A stretch of 35,880 bases of DNA from Caldilineaceae bacterium SB0661_bin_32. GTDB lineage: Bacteria; Chloroflexota; Anaerolineae; Caldilineales; Caldilineaceae. Of this stretch, positions 8,068-17,908 are shown in pieces (within the stretch, counting starts at the first letter, position 1; the number at the start of each line of letters is the position of its first letter). Both the position numbers and the translations under genes were made by a program. The notes beneath the pieces are model-generated. The model had not been told where the DNA came from, made no database searches, and worked only from the letters and a program-made list of their open reading frames with translations. The DNA is taken from contig VXMH01000066.1 in the NCBI GenBank assembly GCA_009841235.1, positions 1 through 35,880 of the forward strand, in the 5' to 3' direction.

Positions 8068-8790
8068 ATGAATTCCCAAGCGATCCTGGAAGAGCTGAAG
8101 ACGGTCGATACACCGTCGATCACCAACGTGGTTGCCACCTACCCTGAAGATCCGCTCTGCCTGGGCCTTTACAACCCGTGGACGGAAAACTGGTATACGG
8201 ATGAAACGATTCGCTGCATGTATCCTGAGCTGGGAGCGCTGGCCGGTTACGCCGTTACCTGTGTCTACGGCCTGCCGGACCCGAACTTTTCGCGAGTGGG
8301 TTTCACGGACGTGCTGGAGGCGCTGGACGCGTCGCCGAAGCCGACGATCCTGGTCCTGGAGCAGAAGTTTCCGCCCGAAATAGCGGGCAAGGTGGGGCTG
8401 GCCGGCGGCAACATGACGGCCGCGATGCAGGCCGTCGGCTGTGTGGGCTGTATTTCGAACGGCCCGTCAAGAGACATCGACGAGATCCGGCCGATGGGCT
8501 TCCAGTATCTGCTCAGCGGCGTCACGCCCGGGCATGGGGCGATGGCTGTGCAGGCGGTGAATGTGCCGGTGCACGTCCGGGGGATGGATGTCGCGCCGGG
8601 CGAGATCGTGCACATGGATGAGAACGGCGCCTGCAAGTTCCCGGCCGACAAGATAGAGGATGTTCTGCGCAACGTCAAGCAGCTGCTGGCGCATGAAGAG
8701 GAACGCATTGGCCGGATGCAGAAGGCCTCGAGCGCGGCGGAGGTGCGGGCAATTCTCGCCGGTCACAGCTACGGGGATGACGAAGAGTGA
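8068..8790 (+). CDS. RraA-like / HMG-CHA aldolase family protein
   Basis: 240 residues. It belongs to the fold shared by RraA (RNase E inhibitor) and the class II pyruvate aldolases acting on 4-hydroxy-4-methyl-2-oxoglutarate or 4-carboxy-4-hydroxy-2-oxoadipate. The signature region is GGNMTAAMQAVGCVGCISNG followed by PSRDIDEI. Arg135 and Asp136 are the residues that hold pyruvate/oxaloacetate and the metal in the aldolases. The protein is longer than RraA (about 160) and has an N-terminal part with PSITNVV. Because an aminotransferase precedes it, an aldolase or decarboxylase role seems more likely than RNase control, but this is inference. It is the last gene of the block and is followed by a strong terminator. 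Confidence 0.85.
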   Translation: MNSQAILEELKTVDTPSITNVVATYPEDPLCLGLYNPWTENWYTDETIRCMYPELGALAGYAVTCVYGLPDPNFSRVGFTDVLEALDASPKPTILVLEQKFPPEIAGKVGLAGGNMTAAMQAVGCVGCISNGPSRDIDEIRPMGFQYLLSGVTPGHGAMAVQAVNVPVHVRGMDVAPGEIVHMDENGACKFPADKIEDVLRNVKQLLAHEEERIGRMQKASSAAEVRAILAGHSYGDDEE

Positions 8791-8816
8791 GGGGAGAGAA
8801 GTAAGGAGTGAGGAAA

Positions 8817-8850
8817 GAGGAGTGAGAGAAGGTCTCACTCCTCTTTTTTT
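8817..8850 (+). terminator. Rho-independent terminator after the 4.3-8.8 kb gene block
   Basis: A perfect 11-bp stem, GAGGAGTGAGA (8817-8827) with TCTCACTCCTC (8833-8843), a 5-base loop and then seven T (8844-8850). It lies 27 bases after the stop of the RraA-like gene and between two convergent genes. Three A precede the stem, so weak termination in the other direction is also possible. Confidence 0.92.
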
Positions 8851-8871
8851 GTTCTTAGTAAGTGCCCTCTT

Positions 8872-9339
8872 TCATGGCAGGGAGTCTTCGGTTTCGGTGA
8901 CGTCGATGCGGACTGCCACCCAGCCGTCGTTGTCGCTGAGGATGTCGTCATTGATGCGCAGGTAGAGAATGCCGTGTTGGGTTGCCTGCATGTTTACGCG
9001 TTTGCCAACGACGAAGCGGAACCCGGTTTCGCCGATGCGCCCGATGAGCGCGCCGCCCGTTCCTTCCCCTATTGGGTAGAAGCCGGGCGCGGGATAGATT
9101 GGATGACCTCCGGGCCCGTGGAACTCATCTGGCGTGTAGAGCCACTCGCCTTCCGCTTCAATCTCGACCAGGTCTCCTTGATCGATGCGCACTCCGGTGC
9201 TCTGCCAGTCACGATAGGCGTAGATCCGTTTGGCGATGAGGTCGCTATGGCTGCGGGAGACGGTCAGGTTCCGCGGCGCCGTCTGCGTCAGCGTCACCAG
9301 AACGGCGACGGCGCCTGCCAGGAGTACTATTTTGCGCAT
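8872..9339 (-). CDS. Secreted protein with LecA-like (PA-I lectin-like) beta-sandwich, putative
   Basis: 155 residues with an N-terminal hydrophobic signal segment (MRKIVLLAGAVAVLVTLTQT), so exported or anchored. The body has the pattern DWQSTGVRIDQGDLVEIEAEG, GGHPIYPAP, GALIGRIGE, FVVG and GILYLRINDDILSDNDGWV. This resembles the galactophilic PA-I lectin fold found in many bacterial surface proteins, in which the DDxxSDNxG part holds calcium. The assignment is by pattern only. Its start codon is 3 nt after the stop of the SPFH gene on the same strand, so the two are co-transcribed. Surface stress or adhesion would be a reasonable guess; no function is shown. Confidence 0.65.
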   Translation of the reverse strand: MRKIVLLAGAVAVLVTLTQTAPRNLTVSRSHSDLIAKRIYAYRDWQSTGVRIDQGDLVEIEAEGEWLYTPDEFHGPGGHPIYPAPGFYPIGEGTGGALIGRIGETGFRFVVGKRVNMQATQHGILYLRINDDILSDNDGWVAVRIDVTETEDSLP

Positions 9340-9342
9340 GCG

Positions 9343-11193
9343 TCACTCCTCCGCTGAGGGCCGCAGTTCGAGGATCGGCTCGGCGCCGGTTCCGAGAATC
9401 CACTTGCTGTTCTCCTTCAGTTCGACGGCAATGAGATAGTCGATATACTTTTCCGCGAGCGTGCCCTTGCCTTCCAGTTCACTGAGGATGGCGCGGACCG
9501 CGAGTTGCTGTGCCTCCGTTGTGAGCTGGATCTGTTCGGCTTCGGCGGCTGCGGAGGTGGTGATGCGATAGGCCTGGGCTTCGGCCTCCTTTTGCGCGGC
9601 GTAGAACTGTGCGTCGGCGACGGTGCGCTGCTGCGCCGCTTCGGCCTCGGCCTGTTCCTGGCGCTGCGCGGCCACCATGCGGTCCTTGATTGCTGACAAG
9701 ACCTCGGCGGGCGGCGACGCGCTCTGGATCTGCACGGTCATGAATTCGACACCGTACTGATCCTCCTTCTCCTTCAGCTCCTGCATGATCTCAAGGTTCA
9801 TCTCGGTGCGCTGGTTCATGACGCCGGTCATCGTCTTGGTGTTGATGACGTCCCGCAGCCTGCCCTGCACGAATTCGAAGACGATACGCTCCGGGTCGTC
9901 GACGGCGAGGGCGAAGCGCTCGGGGTTGGTGACCCGGTAGGTGAACTGGAGAGAGACGTCCATCGTGACATTGTCGGAAGTCATGGCGGGAATGCGCTCG
10001 ACGTAGCCGAGCCGCTCGATGACTTTGACAATTATGACCGTGTCGACCAGGGGGACTTGAACGTGCCATCCCGGCGTCTGCACGCCGAGAAAGCGGCCGC
10101 CGCGCAGGTGCAGGCCGCGTTCGAACTCGTGGATTTTGTAAACTGCCGCCCGGCCGACGTAGAGTGCGATCAGGAAAACTGCCAGCGCCGCCAGAACTAC
10201 GATTGAGAGTTTGTAGAGCCGTTCCAGGTCCGATCCGACAGGTTGCCGTGTTTCCGGCACGGGAGTCACTACTGTTTCTTCGCTCATCTCTGCTTCTCCT
10301 TTGGGGGAACTGTGTCCTGCCTTCTCAGAATGAAGAGGGCCGGATTCGTCGTTGGCCCTCACCGTTGCTCCGGGAATGCGGAGCAAAACGCGACCAACCA
10401 TTTGCAGTGACGGGGCTATAAACTTTTCGACCTTAACTACCCTGAACAACCATTGGACCAGCGGGGGCAACAGAATTGGGCCACTGAGGATCAGCCAGCT
10501 TAAGCCGGCAAGCGGGACCAACAATATCAAGAAGCCCAGGCTCCTTCCAAAACCATAGGCGTAACCGTAGCCGAGCAAATAGAAAAGATTCGAGACGATA
10601 ACGCCCAGAAAGAGAAGGGCCGCTTGCGACCAGTCTTTTTTTCCACGAAAGAGCGTGGTAGGAGGATGCCAGTACAGCGCAGCGAAAGCCGCGGCTCCCG
10701 CTGCTGAAAGCGTTACAAAACGCAGGTCGTGGCCGAATACGTCCCCTCCCACAAGCTGGAAGAGTGGGATGATCAGTGCGGCATGAGGGAAAACCGTATA
10801 TGCCCCCAGAAGTCTCTGAGACCTGCGCCAGCCGCCCCAGAGTGCGGTCACGAAGTAGGGCGAAAATACCAGGAAAATGATGGTGTAGCCCAGTAAGATC
10901 GCGAAGACTCCGGTACCCCAAGCCAATAGGGGAATGGCGAACTGGAGCAAGACGGCGACCGCCGCATACGACGCGAATCCCAGCCAGGGGTAAAACCAGC
11001 GCGGGCGCCCAGCCTGCCAGCCAATTAGCGCCCCGCCAACGTAAACGACGCGTAGTGACCAGATCACGCCTTGCAACCACAGTTCGGAGGGCGCTCGGTC
11101 CGGAGCGTTGCCTGCCAGCCAGTATGTGGCGGGCAGCAACATGAAGGGCAGGGCGATGAGTGCTGCGGAGTGAATCGTAAAGGTGCGGTTCAT
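9343..11193 (-). CDS. Polytopic membrane domain fused to SPFH/Band 7 (prohibitin-like) protein
   Basis: The 616-residue frame has two parts. Residues 1-270 contain about seven or eight hydrophobic segments and no recognised domain. Residues 303-616 form a complete SPFH/stomatin/HflC-type protein: one transmembrane segment (about 331-352), the SPFH domain (GLHLRGGRF, VTMDVSLQFTYRV, and RDVINTKTMTGVMNQR) and a long Ala/Glu/Gln coiled coil (about 515-585). SPFH proteins build membrane microdomain scaffolds and regulate membrane proteases. An ATG at 10287, in frame at residue 303, is preceded by AAAGGAG at good spacing. A free 314-residue SPFH protein, the usual family size, could therefore be made too. 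The gene lies just upstream of the lectin-like gene. Confidence 0.82.
   Translation of the reverse strand: MNRTFTIHSAALIALPFMLLPATYWLAGNAPDRAPSELWLQGVIWSLRVVYVGGALIGWQAGRPRWFYPWLGFASYAAVAVLLQFAIPLLAWGTGVFAILLGYTIIFLVFSPYFVTALWGGWRRSQRLLGAYTVFPHAALIIPLFQLVGGDVFGHDLRFVTLSAAGAAAFAALYWHPPTTLFRGKKDWSQAALLFLGVIVSNLFYLLGYGYAYGFGRSLGFLILLVPLAGLSWLILSGPILLPPLVQWLFRVVKVEKFIAPSLQMVGRVLLRIPGATVRANDESGPLHSEKAGHSSPKGEAEMSEETVVTPVPETRQPVGSDLERLYKLSIVVLAALAVFLIALYVGRAAVYKIHEFERGLHLRGGRFLGVQTPGWHVQVPLVDTVIIVKVIERLGYVERIPAMTSDNVTMDVSLQFTYRVTNPERFALAVDDPERIVFEFVQGRLRDVINTKTMTGVMNQRTEMNLEIMQELKEKEDQYGVEFMTVQIQSASPPAEVLSAIKDRMVAAQRQEQAEAEAAQQRTVADAQFYAAQKEAEAQAYRITTSAAAEAEQIQLTTEAQQLAVRAILSELEGKGTLAEKYIDYLIAVELKENSKWILGTGAEPILELRPSAEE
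10285..10302 (-). promoter_or_regulatory. Internal ribosome-binding site and ATG for a free SPFH protein
   Basis: On the minus strand the sequence reads AAAGGAG, seven bases, then ATG at 10287-10285, within the 616-codon frame. The domain boundary between the membrane part and the SPFH part falls exactly here. Such a strong site at a domain junction suggests either internal translation or a fusion of two formerly separate genes. Confidence 0.6.
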
Positions 11194-11680
11194 GGATCGA
11201 TCAGGTGAACAAGCCCGACATTAAGCACAGTATACCGCGGCGAAGAAACGGTTTTGGAATCGATTCAGTCTTTTCTCGGACGGTTGCTGTACGCATTAGA
11301 GATGGCGCCGATACACAAAGTGTCGAAATTTGGTGCTTTGCGGTTGGGAGATAATGCGATTACTATGGAAACTCACCAAAATCTGTAGACGATTCCTGCT
11401 CCGTCTTTGCCTTGAATGAACGAAACTCAGGCTCATTCCGACCGCGTGCCGCGGAATTCGTCTACACCGGATTGTCTGTTTTTCTACCAGGGTCCCATTT
11501 TCTTCCCTACGGCTAATGCCAGTACCATCGGCAGTTTGCACTTTCCTCTGCTGATACTCGCGCTGGCAAAGCTCCGCCTACAGGGGCGCCGGATTCTCGT
11601 TGGAGGAGGGAAGGCCTGACTTTAGGAACGCGGACCTGCGCATTTGCCTGCATTCTGCTGGACTTCTAGGAGAAACTATC
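11194..11680. other. Divergent intergenic region, 487 bases
   Basis: Separates the minus-strand SPFH gene from the plus-strand ceramidase-like gene. On the minus strand a TATACT (11234-11229) could be the -10 box of the SPFH operon, but no good -35 goes with it. Short open frames on both strands have no start signals or recognisable content. I see no repeats or RNA genes here. Confidence 0.5.
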
Positions 11681-12979
11681 GTGTCGGACAGCCAGCTTCG
11701 CGTCGGCTTCGGTGAGACCGACATTACTCCGCCGCACGGCCTCTACATGTGCGGCAGCCTCGACCCGCGCCGGAATGAGGGCACGACCGATCCATTGCAG
11801 TCCCACGCACTCGTTGCGGAATGCGGCGGCAGGCGGATCGCCATCGCGGGCGTCGACCTGATAGGCTTGCCCAAGGAGCTGGCGGACAAGATCATCGCTG
11901 AAGCCGCCCGCCGTACAGGCATCCCGTCGGATGCAATTATGATCTCCTGCAGCCACACACATAGCGGGCCCTATACGGCTGAGGGCGTCTATTCTTCAGA
12001 CGTGATCGACGTGAACTACCTCGCGACGCTGCCGGAACGCATCGCGGCGAGCGTTGACGAAGCCGCTGGACGGATGGAGCCGGCTTCGATGCACATTGGC
12101 CGCTCCCTGGTCCACCACGGTATCCATAACCGCCGCGTCATCTGCCCGGATGGCAAGGCGCTGAATACGTGGATGCCCCAGGCGCTCAACGACCTGGAGT
12201 ACATCCCTCAAGTGTATGGAACGGCAGGTCCGGTCGATCCCGAGATGTGGGTCGTTCGTTTTGACAGGCTGGACGGATCAACACTGGGTGTCTTCTACAA
12301 TTACTCACTGCACACCAACTCTAAAGGGGGAACGACCTGGTCGGCCGACTACCCGTGCGTGGTGGCCGAACAGTTGAGAGAGGAGTATGGCCCCGGAGTG
12401 ATCTCAGTCTATACGCCGGGCGCATGCGCCGACATCAACGTGACGCTGGGTGGCGTGCGCTGGCGCGAAGGCGCAACTTACTTCGCGGAGCAGGCGGTGG
12501 ACGCGGCGCGGCGGGCCATTCCCGTAGACGGGCCTATCGCGGTTAGCGCGATCCGCCGGGACATCACCGTTCCGCGGCGGGACCCGGCCGATCATTCGCC
12601 TGAGGCGATTGGTCGGCTCAACTGGGGCGGGGCCGGTGGCCGCGCCGACGTCTTTGACCGGCAGGCCGAGTTGGTCGCGGCTCTGCCTGAGAAGTGGGAC
12701 GTGCCCGTCAACGCGGCCCGCATCGGGCCTCTCGCGATCGCATCCAATCCGGGGGAGCTGTTCGTCGAGCACGGGCTCTCGATCAAGCGGCGCTCCCCTT
12801 TTCCGTACACTGTAGTGGCTGAGCTGACGAACGACCTGGCCATGTATCAGCCTACCGAGGCGGCCTTCGAGCAGGAGGGATATGAATGCCTGGTAGGGCC
12901 CAATCGGATCGCTCTGGAAGGCGTCGAACGAATTGTGGATACCGCGGTGGAACTGGTGGAAGAATTGTGGAACGAATAG
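11681..12979 (+). CDS. Neutral/alkaline ceramidase-like N-terminal-domain protein
   Basis: 432 residues from the GTG at 11681, chosen because AGGAG lies about nine bases upstream and the family's first conserved block starts soon after. Motifs of the neutral/alkaline non-lysosomal ceramidase N-terminal domain are GFGETDITPP near the start, GVDLIGLP, and the zinc-site block SCSHTHSGP. The order DITPP then HTHSGP is diagnostic. In ceramidases the His pair binds the catalytic zinc that hydrolyses the amide of ceramide. Bacterial members of this short form lack the C-terminal domain, and most have no known substrate. There is no signal peptide, so the enzyme is probably cytoplasmic. A Gfo/Idh/MocA gene follows after 72 bases. 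Confidence 0.85.
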   Translation: MSDSQLRVGFGETDITPPHGLYMCGSLDPRRNEGTTDPLQSHALVAECGGRRIAIAGVDLIGLPKELADKIIAEAARRTGIPSDAIMISCSHTHSGPYTAEGVYSSDVIDVNYLATLPERIAASVDEAAGRMEPASMHIGRSLVHHGIHNRRVICPDGKALNTWMPQALNDLEYIPQVYGTAGPVDPEMWVVRFDRLDGSTLGVFYNYSLHTNSKGGTTWSADYPCVVAEQLREEYGPGVISVYTPGACADINVTLGGVRWREGATYFAEQAVDAARRAIPVDGPIAVSAIRRDITVPRRDPADHSPEAIGRLNWGGAGGRADVFDRQAELVAALPEKWDVPVNAARIGPLAIASNPGELFVEHGLSIKRRSPFPYTVVAELTNDLAMYQPTEAAFEQEGYECLVGPNRIALEGVERIVDTAVELVEELWNE

Positions 12980-13051
12980 GCTGTCCTATGGCGGCAGAAG
13001 AGGCTGGTTGACAACACGGGACGAACAGTTGAAGAAGGAGCAGCGGACACG

Positions 13052-14134
13052 ATGAGTAAGCTTAAGACCGGATTTGTGGGGTTGCACCGCGGGGGCGGGT
13101 TGATGCGCAGCCTGGCCGGCCATCCGCAGGTGGAGGTTGCCGCCCTGTGCGACATTGACGAGGATACTTTGGCCGATACGGGGGCCGCCTTCTCGCTGCC
13201 CGACGAGAAGATGTTCACCCGGTTCGAGGACTTCGTGAACGCGCCGCTGGATATCGTCGTGGTGGCGACGCCGATCGAGTATCACGCTGAGCATTCGATC
13301 GCGGCGATGGAGAGCGGGAAGCATGTGCTGTGCGAACAAACGGCGGCTTACACGGTGGAGGACTGCGCGCGCCTGGTGGATACGGTGCACAAGACGGGAC
13401 GCGTCTACATGATGGGTGAGAACTACTGCTACTTTCATTACATCCGGGAGTGGCAGGCGTGGATCAGGCAGGGGAAGCTGGGCAAGATCTTCCACGCCGA
13501 AGGCGAATACATCCACGAGATCGTGCCGCTGCTCCGCAATCCTGAAACCGGCGAGCGCAGATGGCGTTATACGCGCGCGCCGATCTGGTATTGCGCGCAC
13601 TGCCTTGGTCCGATTCTTACTTTGATGGAGGACCGCATCGTCAAGGCGACCGGCGTCCATTCGGGCAAAAACATCTACCCGGACGAGGGACTGGGCTACC
13701 TCGACATGGAGGTAGGGCTCTTCCAGACGGAGAAGGGCGCCACTGTCAAAATCCTGCGCAGCCAGGTGGCGCCGCGACATCCCGATATGATCTTCTACAC
13801 GCTCTACGGGGAGAAGGGGTTCGTAGAGAACGGACGCCAGGGCGGGTGGGGCGGCACGACCGGCCTCTTCTACAGCGAAGACGAGGCCGCGGCCAAGGAT
13901 GGCGCGCGGCAGATCGAGTGCCCGACGGTTGACCCCGATGCGCCGGAGGAGGCGCGGCGGGGCGGGCACGGCACCTCAGAATACTACATGGTGCGGGACT
14001 TCATCGGCGCGATTGAGCAGAACGCCAAGCCGCCGATCGACGTGGTTCGGGCATTGGACTTCACAGTTCCCGGAATCATCGCGCACGAGTCGGCGATGCA
14101 GGGCGGAAAGTGGTTGGACGTGCCGCTGTTCTGA
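13052..14134 (+). CDS. Gfo/Idh/MocA family oxidoreductase
   Basis: 360 residues. It has an N-terminal Rossmann fold (GFVGLHRGGGLMRSL, then Asp34 at the end of strand 2 in LCDID) and the C-terminal alpha/beta domain of NAD(P)-dependent sugar and cyclitol dehydrogenases. Conserved landmarks are ATPIEYHAEHSIAAMESGKHVLCEQ, GENYCYFHYIREW, and YCAHCLGPIL with His183. The usual EKP motif is EQT here, so the family Lys (position 96) is Gln. That replacement is seen in some members that act on non-standard substrates. The substrate is unknown. It is transcribed with the ceramidase-like gene, and the pair may process one compound. Confidence 0.88.
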   Translation: MSKLKTGFVGLHRGGGLMRSLAGHPQVEVAALCDIDEDTLADTGAAFSLPDEKMFTRFEDFVNAPLDIVVVATPIEYHAEHSIAAMESGKHVLCEQTAAYTVEDCARLVDTVHKTGRVYMMGENYCYFHYIREWQAWIRQGKLGKIFHAEGEYIHEIVPLLRNPETGERRWRYTRAPIWYCAHCLGPILTLMEDRIVKATGVHSGKNIYPDEGLGYLDMEVGLFQTEKGATVKILRSQVAPRHPDMIFYTLYGEKGFVENGRQGGWGGTTGLFYSEDEAAAKDGARQIECPTVDPDAPEEARRGGHGTSEYYMVRDFIGAIEQNAKPPIDVVRALDFTVPGIIAHESAMQGGKWLDVPLF

Positions 14135-14182
14135 GTTTGCCTGCCCAGCTGTGACGATACCCCAGATTGCGTATGCGGGCGT

Positions 14183-15072
14183 TCAGTCGAATTCGTCGGC
14201 GGCTTTTTCGGCGAAGGGCTGGTTGGTCTGCTTGTCCGCTCTGGGCTGCGCGCCGGTCCTGCGCCGGCGTTTGCGCCCTTTGCGCCTGGGCTTGGGTCTC
14301 TCGGGTGAGATTTCGTCCTGCGAAATAACCGGGTAGGGGGCGAAGAGAGCCAGGTCCTCCTCACAATCGGAAAAGTAGATTCGTTCCCGGCGGAGTGTAC
14401 GGGCGTAATCGTCGAAGCCGAGGGCGTCGACCAGCTCGTCGGGGCGGCCGGTAGCCCCGGGACGCATCTGTACGCGCATGAAAATGCTGTGCTCCGCCTC
14501 GACATTGTCAAAGCCGGAGTATCGCAGTTCCAGGACCAGTGGGCGCAGGTTGTAGCGGTAGCGCTGGCCGTGGCGCTCCCGTTCGCGCCAGACCTCCACT
14601 TGCTCCAGAAACGCGTCGATCTTTGCCTGCAGCTCCGATTCGGACACTTCGCCGGCGTCGGCGTAGATCAGAACTGTGTAGTCGGCGCCGACAGTCAGGG
14701 ACTGGGGCGACACCGTTTTGAAGGGCACCTCGGTTGCGCTGAGCAGACGCACACCGGGGGGCAGCTTTTCACGGATCCGCACTGACAGTTCATCCAGCGG
14801 GACAGGCGGGCTGAAGGCCGCGTCGAGCAGTTCGCATACGCCGGTCATGCCGAGGCCGAGCGGCGCGGCGAACTGGATGTGGGGCTGCGGGTTGAAGCCG
14901 CGCTTGTAGAGGAGCGGCAGATCGGCGCGGCGCAGGGTCCGTTCCCAGAGGCGGGACTCGTCCTGGTGGCTGATGAACTTGATCGCCTCGCCTTTTTCGT
15001 AGGTAAAGCGGACGCGCTGGCGCGGGAGCTCTTCGGGCAGGGCTTCTGGCTGGGGCAGGGTGTTCGCATCCA

Positions 15073-15073
<1 letters not shown>
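14183..15073 (-). CDS. DUF2344 / TIGR03936-type protein with a basic tail
   Basis: 296 residues. The N-terminal two thirds match the family found next to or fused with TIGR03960 radical SAM proteins: RVRFTYEKGEAIKFISHQD, KRGFNPQPHIQFAAPLGLGM and a later RERIYF segment. Its start overlaps the radical SAM stop by one base (TGATG), so translation is coupled. The last 50 residues are an unrelated, highly basic tail (KPRRKGRKRRRRTGAQPR at about 261-278), as expected for RNA binding. In many bacteria this pair sits just upstream of the RNase G/rplU/rpmA genes; here those ribosomal genes are about 13 kb away. The molecular function is not known. Confidence 0.88.
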
Positions 15074-17196
<2,123 letters not shown>

Positions 17197-17262
17197 ATCC
17201 TGTCCCTTCTCATCTGCCGGCCCGCTGCGCCGTCCTCGTAAGGCGGTCGCGGTTGCGGCCGG

Positions 17263-17279
17263 GCGGGATTCGAACCCGC
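17263..17279 (-). other. Isolated tRNA T-arm-like sequence
   Basis: On the minus strand a perfect 5-bp stem GCGGG/CCCGC encloses TTCGAAT, a textbook T-arm. Upstream is a structured, GC-rich stretch of about 75 bases. It lacks a standard D-arm and no anticodon arm can be placed; a 5' strand CGGTCGT would pair with CCGGCCG in only six of seven positions. It may be a tRNA relic, an attachment-site trace or coincidence. Confidence 0.3.
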
Positions 17280-17509
17280 TCACTGCCAGGCGGCGCCGGG
17301 TGGCGGCAGGCCCTGGCGATCAGGATTCCGGACTGTCCGGGTGGACGACCGGATCTGCCGTCATTATAGAAGGAGCGGGCGAGAGGATCAAATCCTTTGG
17401 GAAGTGGCAGGGCAATCGCATCTTATCGCGTTAAATTCTTGGGAGGCTGCCCGAAACGCATAGCCAGGCCGTGCCCCTGCCTTGGCGCCCCCATGCACAC
17501 CGCACCTTC

Positions 17510-17695
17510 CACCTCCCCCTCAAACTACGGTAGGGGCAGGCCTTGTGCCCTTGCCCTGCGTTTGGGTGACAGCGTTCTCGACATTCCCCCCCTCAAACTA
17601 CAGTAGGGGCAGGCCTTGTGCCTGCCCTCTCTCCTCGCCGTTCTGGCTAACTTCGGCAACGTTGGCAAACCAGATTAGATACGATTGCACTGGCG
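17510..17695. repeat. Composite intergenic repeat, copy B
   Basis: Two units about 72 bases apart (about 17513-17556 and 17585-17627), each with 'aactac(g/a)gtaggggcaggcc' and an inverted arm. They are followed by a tail at 17640-17692 that matches the tail of copy A ('cttcggca', 'ttggcaaaccaga', 'cgattgc'). The same two-unit-plus-tail order at two sites 17 kb apart marks a mobile or dispersed element rather than chance. The remaining intergenic bases, 17284-17509, contain only the T-arm-like sequence. Confidence 0.75.
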
Positions 17696-17704
17696 GATGT
17701 GGTT

Positions 17705-17733
17705 TTGACTTTCGCGGACTCTACCCGTATACT
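17705..17733 (+). promoter_or_regulatory. Sigma70-type promoter of the tRNA-Glu gene
   Basis: TTGACT (17705-17710) and TATACT (17728-17733) are separated by 17 bases, close to consensus. Transcription would start near 17740, about 22 bases before the tRNA. Confidence 0.8.
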
Positions 17734-17761
17734 GTCCGATATCAGATTTTGCAGGAAACCT

Positions 17762-17834
17762 GCCCCGTTCGTCTAGAGGCCCAGGACACCACCCTCTCAA
17801 GGTGGAGACAGGGGTTCGACTCCCCTACGGGGTA
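17762..17834 (+). tRNA. tRNA-Glu (anticodon CTC)
   Basis: 73 bases folding into a complete cloverleaf. The acceptor GCCCCGT pairs with ACGGGGT (one G-T pair), the anticodon stem CCACC/GGTGG closes the loop CTCTCAA with anticodon CTC, and the T-arm is AGGGG-TTCGACT-CCCCT. The discriminator base is A and CCA is not encoded. It has its own promoter and terminator. The neighbouring protein genes lie on the other strand, so it is a single-gene unit. Confidence 0.96.
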
Positions 17835-17844
17835 CTGGAACGAG

Positions 17845-17876
17845 AAATCCCGCTGAAATCAGCGGGATTTTCTTTT
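17845..17876 (+). terminator. Rho-independent terminator of tRNA-Glu
   Basis: AAATCCCGCTGA (17845-17856) pairs with TCAGCGGGATTT (17859-17870) around a very short loop and is followed by TCTTTTT. It begins 11 bases after the tRNA end. Confidence 0.9.
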
Positions 17877-17908
17877 TGTCTATTGCCGGTTGGAAGCGAA
17901 GTGCAGCC

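Noticed and set aside
11296..11541. 81-residue minus-strand frame in the divergent spacer
   Set aside because: No start signal, no family resemblance and codon use unlike the neighbouring genes.
17197..17283. Upstream extension of the radical SAM gene to 17283
   Set aside because: The extension is an Ala/Arg-rich leader without family resemblance, it covers the tRNA-like segment, and the ATG at 17196 has a ribosome-binding site.
17258..17355. A complete class II or selenocysteine tRNA gene on the minus strand
   Set aside because: Only the T-arm is convincing. No D-arm or anticodon loop fits, TCA is absent where a Sec anticodon would be, and the acceptor strands pair imperfectly.
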